6,089 nucleotides of DNA, taken from the NCBI GenBank assembly GCA_900552095.1, contig URYM01000114.1:1-6089 (forward strand), written 5' to 3'. The position numbers and the translations under genes were made by a program. The notes under the pieces are model-generated. The model ran no database searches. It had not been told where the DNA came from and saw nothing but the letters and a program-made list of their open reading frames with translations. Source of the stretch: an uncultured Blautia sp. (GTDB lineage: Bacteria > Bacillota > Clostridia > Lachnospirales > Lachnospiraceae). Shown here one piece after another: positions 4,573-6,089 of this stretch. Position 1 is the first letter of the stretch; the number at the start of each line of letters is the position of its first letter.

Positions 4573-5984
4573 TTCTCCACCTCATAAAAATTCTTTGTAA
4601 AAGCCAGATCCTCCCAGGAAAGTTCGGCTTCCTCTGCCTCCTCTCGGTTCACATAGAAACCATTCTGCTCCGCCAGCTCGCAGTAGACAAAGCTTCCTCC
4701 GCCTTTCCATGCCTCCGCCTGGGAAATACCGTGACGCTCTCCTCCCATAACAGCCTGGAGCCGCTGTACTGCTGTCTCCTCAATATAATCCAGCTGTTCA
4801 ATCCCGATAAACCGCCGCCCCATCTTCATTGCCGCCGCACAGGTTGTCCCCGTTCCCATAAAGAAATCCAGAACCAGATCCCCTTCCCTGCTTGCCATGG
4901 CAAGAATACGCTGCATCAGTTTTTCCGGTTTCTGCCCGTCCAGTCCGTAGGAAAGATCACTTGCCCGGTTCATATTCCCTATATCACTCCAGAAATTATC
5001 AATCTGCTTTCCGATAGCCATCCGCTCTGTAAGATAATATTTCTCCCGAATCGTCTTATCTGTAATATAGAGACGTCCATCATTTTCCAGAGCCTTCAGC
5101 TTACTCTGTTTCATCCTCCACCCTTTCTTGGGGCAGAGCCAGATTCTTCCCTCGTTATCCTCATAGTCATATGTCGTCTCCGGCCCCGGGCTGCTGGTCT
5201 TCTGCAGGCTGACCGTCGTATAGCGGCCCCGCCCGTCCCCATCGTCCTTCGTATATGCCTTCTTATCCGCCTCCGTCAGTTCTGCCGTTACCCGGTAGAG
5301 CGCTGTCCTGGGATTTTTAGAATACAGCAGGATGGTGTCTGTATTCCAGGGCAGCTTCTTTGTCACAGTCTTTCCTGCATACGTGCGATGCCAGTAAATA
5401 GAATTCCTGTAATTTTCTTCCCCGAAAATCTCATCCATCAGCACCTTTAAGTAGGCACTCTGACAGTCATCACACTGCACAAAGATGAAGCCGTCTTTTG
5501 CCATCAGCTTTTTCGCTGCCTCCAGCCGATTCTTCATAAAAGTCAGCCAGGTAGAGCGCAGAAAAGAATCCTGATAGCCAAACTTGAGGTTCCCCGTGTT
5601 GTACGGCGGATCAATATAAATACATTTTACCTTTTCCTTATAGCGGGCCATCAGGGAAGTCATAACTGGAAGATTATCCCCCTTGATGATCAGATTATCG
5701 TCCTCCCGCAGCCCTTCCGCCGGTACCGGACCGTCCGCGCTGTACCGGTATGCGTGGGAAAATGCCTTCGGCGCCAGATATGCAGCAATCGCCTCCTGAT
5801 CTTCCTCCCTGCGGTAATAAATCTCCTCCTGATTCTCCTTCGTCTGCATCCCTTCCAGAATACAGTCCTTATGTTCAAAGAGAAGCTCTACGTCCTGCTT
5901 TTTCTCCTGTTCTTTCTTCACTGTTTTTCTCCTGCTTCTCTGATTTTTCTTCCGTAAAACTGAAGTCTCTCTGCAATTTTTCAT
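4569..5984 (-). CDS. Site-specific DNA adenine methyltransferase, type III Mod-like (beta class)
   Basis: The 471-aa product is predicted to methylate adenine N6 (N4-cytosine is the alternative) using S-adenosylmethionine. Motif IV DPPYNTG lies at about residues 125-131, and the SAM-binding motif I DFFMGTGTT follows at about 373-381. The IV-before-I order defines the beta class. Other Mod hallmarks are DNLIIKGDNLPVMTSL (about 96-111), STWLTFMKNRL (about 144-154), FVQCDDCQSAYLKVLMDEIFG (just over 20 residues, from about 168) and QKPEKLMQRI near 351. The region between motifs IV and I (about 195-330) should hold target recognition. It is shorter than typical type III Mod proteins, and no Res helicase-nuclease follows: the next gene is a Nudix hydrolase and then a terminator. 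The first 45 residues are Lys/Arg-rich. The start is uncertain: the ATG at 5984 (or TTG at 5987) has no Shine-Dalgarno and sits in a hairpin loop, while the frame stays open upstream to a TGA at 6036-6038. Confidence 0.88.
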   Translation of the reverse strand: MKNCRETSVLRKKNQRSRRKTVKKEQEKKQDVELLFEHKDCILEGMQTKENQEEIYYRREEDQEAIAAYLAPKAFSHAYRYSADGPVPAEGLREDDNLIIKGDNLPVMTSLMARYKEKVKCIYIDPPYNTGNLKFGYQDSFLRSTWLTFMKNRLEAAKKLMAKDGFIFVQCDDCQSAYLKVLMDEIFGEENYRNSIYWHRTYAGKTVTKKLPWNTDTILLYSKNPRTALYRVTAELTEADKKAYTKDDGDGRGRYTTVSLQKTSSPGPETTYDYEDNEGRIWLCPKKGWRMKQSKLKALENDGRLYITDKTIREKYYLTERMAIGKQIDNFWSDIGNMNRASDLSYGLDGQKPEKLMQRILAMASREGDLVLDFFMGTGTTCAAAMKMGRRFIGIEQLDYIEETAVQRLQAVMGGERHGISQAEAWKGGGSFVYCELAEQNGFYVNREEAEEAELSWEDLAFTKNFYEVEK

Positions 5985-6004
5985 CAAAATTGCAGAGAGA
6001 CTTC
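5962..6004. repeat. Perfect 19-bp inverted repeat around the methyltransferase start codon
   Basis: GAAGTCTCTCTGCAATTTT (5962-5980) is followed by a 5-nt spacer and then its exact reverse complement at 5986-6004. In the minus-strand transcript this forms a 19-bp stem with a GAUGA loop holding the candidate ATG. No clear T-tract follows on either strand, so it is not a standard terminator. It could be a regulatory hairpin, an upstream terminator-like element, or a foldback artefact near the contig end. Confidence 0.8.
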
Positions 6005-6047
6005 TCAGCTTTTCAAATTCAGAAGCTTCTTCAGTTCAATTTTGTAT

Positions 6048-6089
6048 CTGTCTCTTATACACATCTGACGCTGCCGACGATCTTACGCG
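6048..6089. other. Illumina Nextera (Tn5) adapter contamination
   Basis: Positions 6048-6066 are exactly the 19-bp Tn5 mosaic end, CTGTCTCTTATACACATCT. Positions 6067-6080, GACGCTGCCGACGA, are the Nextera read-1-side adapter in reverse complement. Positions 6081-6088, TCTTACGC, match the reverse complement of the i5 index GCGTAAGA (S517), and the final G is the first base of the next adapter segment. This is library-derived read-through, not a natural transposon end. Genomic sequence ends at 6047. Confidence 0.98.

Noticed and set aside
4557..5450. Plus-strand 297-aa open frame antisense to the methyltransferase
   Set aside because: The opposite strand encodes a clear methyltransferase with all its motifs. 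The plus-strand product has no recognisable domain and no ribosome binding site.
6021..6030. AGAAGCTTCT palindrome near the contig end as a regulatory site
   Set aside because: It is a short palindrome lacking context, close to the adapter junction, and too weak to support a function.
6048..6066. Tn5/IS50-like mosaic end as a natural transposon terminus
   Set aside because: It continues exactly into Nextera adapter and an i5 index, so it is library sequence.
1..6089. CRISPR array, tRNA, rRNA or insertion sequence
   Set aside because: I saw no regularly spaced direct repeats, no tRNA-like cloverleaf and no transposase; coding genes fill almost the whole window.

Overview
The window reads as about 6.05 kb of chromosome from a low-to-mid GC Firmicute, most likely a gut Lachnospiraceae-type Clostridia. 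The signs are strong AGGAGG-like ribosome binding sites, TTGACA/TATAAT-type promoters, compact ATGA-overlapping genes, intrinsic terminators and the protein families present. The family-level placement is an inference from sequence style and remembered homologs. The last 42 bases (6048-6089) are not biological: they are Illumina Nextera/Tn5 adapter plus an index, so the genomic sequence ends at 6047.

Layout, left to right. (1) Positions 1-495 (+): 3' part of xpt, xanthine phosphoribosyltransferase, cut by the window edge. (2) 512-553: strong hairpin terminator shared by converging genes. (3) 579-878 (-): a 99-aa protein with a very His-rich N-terminus, probably metal-binding, with its own extended -10 promoter and a C6G6 palindrome just upstream of the -35. 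(4) 973-2442 (-): a probable three-gene operon, GNAT acetyltransferase, then ogt (O6-alkylguanine-DNA alkyltransferase), then a UDG-superfamily hypoxanthine-type DNA glycosylase that overlaps ogt by ATGA. (5) 2443-2604: divergent promoter region. (6) 2605-4014 (+): a PurF-like amidophosphoribosyltransferase whose phosphoribosyltransferase half and Fe-S cysteines look intact, but whose glutaminase nucleophile Cys1 is glycine and whose other glutamine-binding residues are lost. (7) 4040-4089: bidirectional terminator. (8) 4099-5984 (-): a beta-class (type III Mod-like) DNA adenine methyltransferase followed by a MutT-like Nudix hydrolase, overlapping by ATGA, with no Res subunit downstream. A perfect 19-bp inverted repeat encloses the only ATG near the methyltransferase 5' end.

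How the genes fit together: the contents lean towards purine salvage/synthesis (xpt, PurF-like) and nucleic-acid damage handling or modification (Ogt, deoxyinosine-type glycosylase, MutT-like Nudix, DNA methyltransferase). Only the GNAT-ogt-glycosylase and methyltransferase-Nudix groups are transcriptionally linked by what the sequence shows. The PurF-like gene is a stand-alone unit with its own promoter and terminator. The most noteworthy biology is the PurF paralog with a dead glutaminase domain. The most important technical point is the adapter at the right end.
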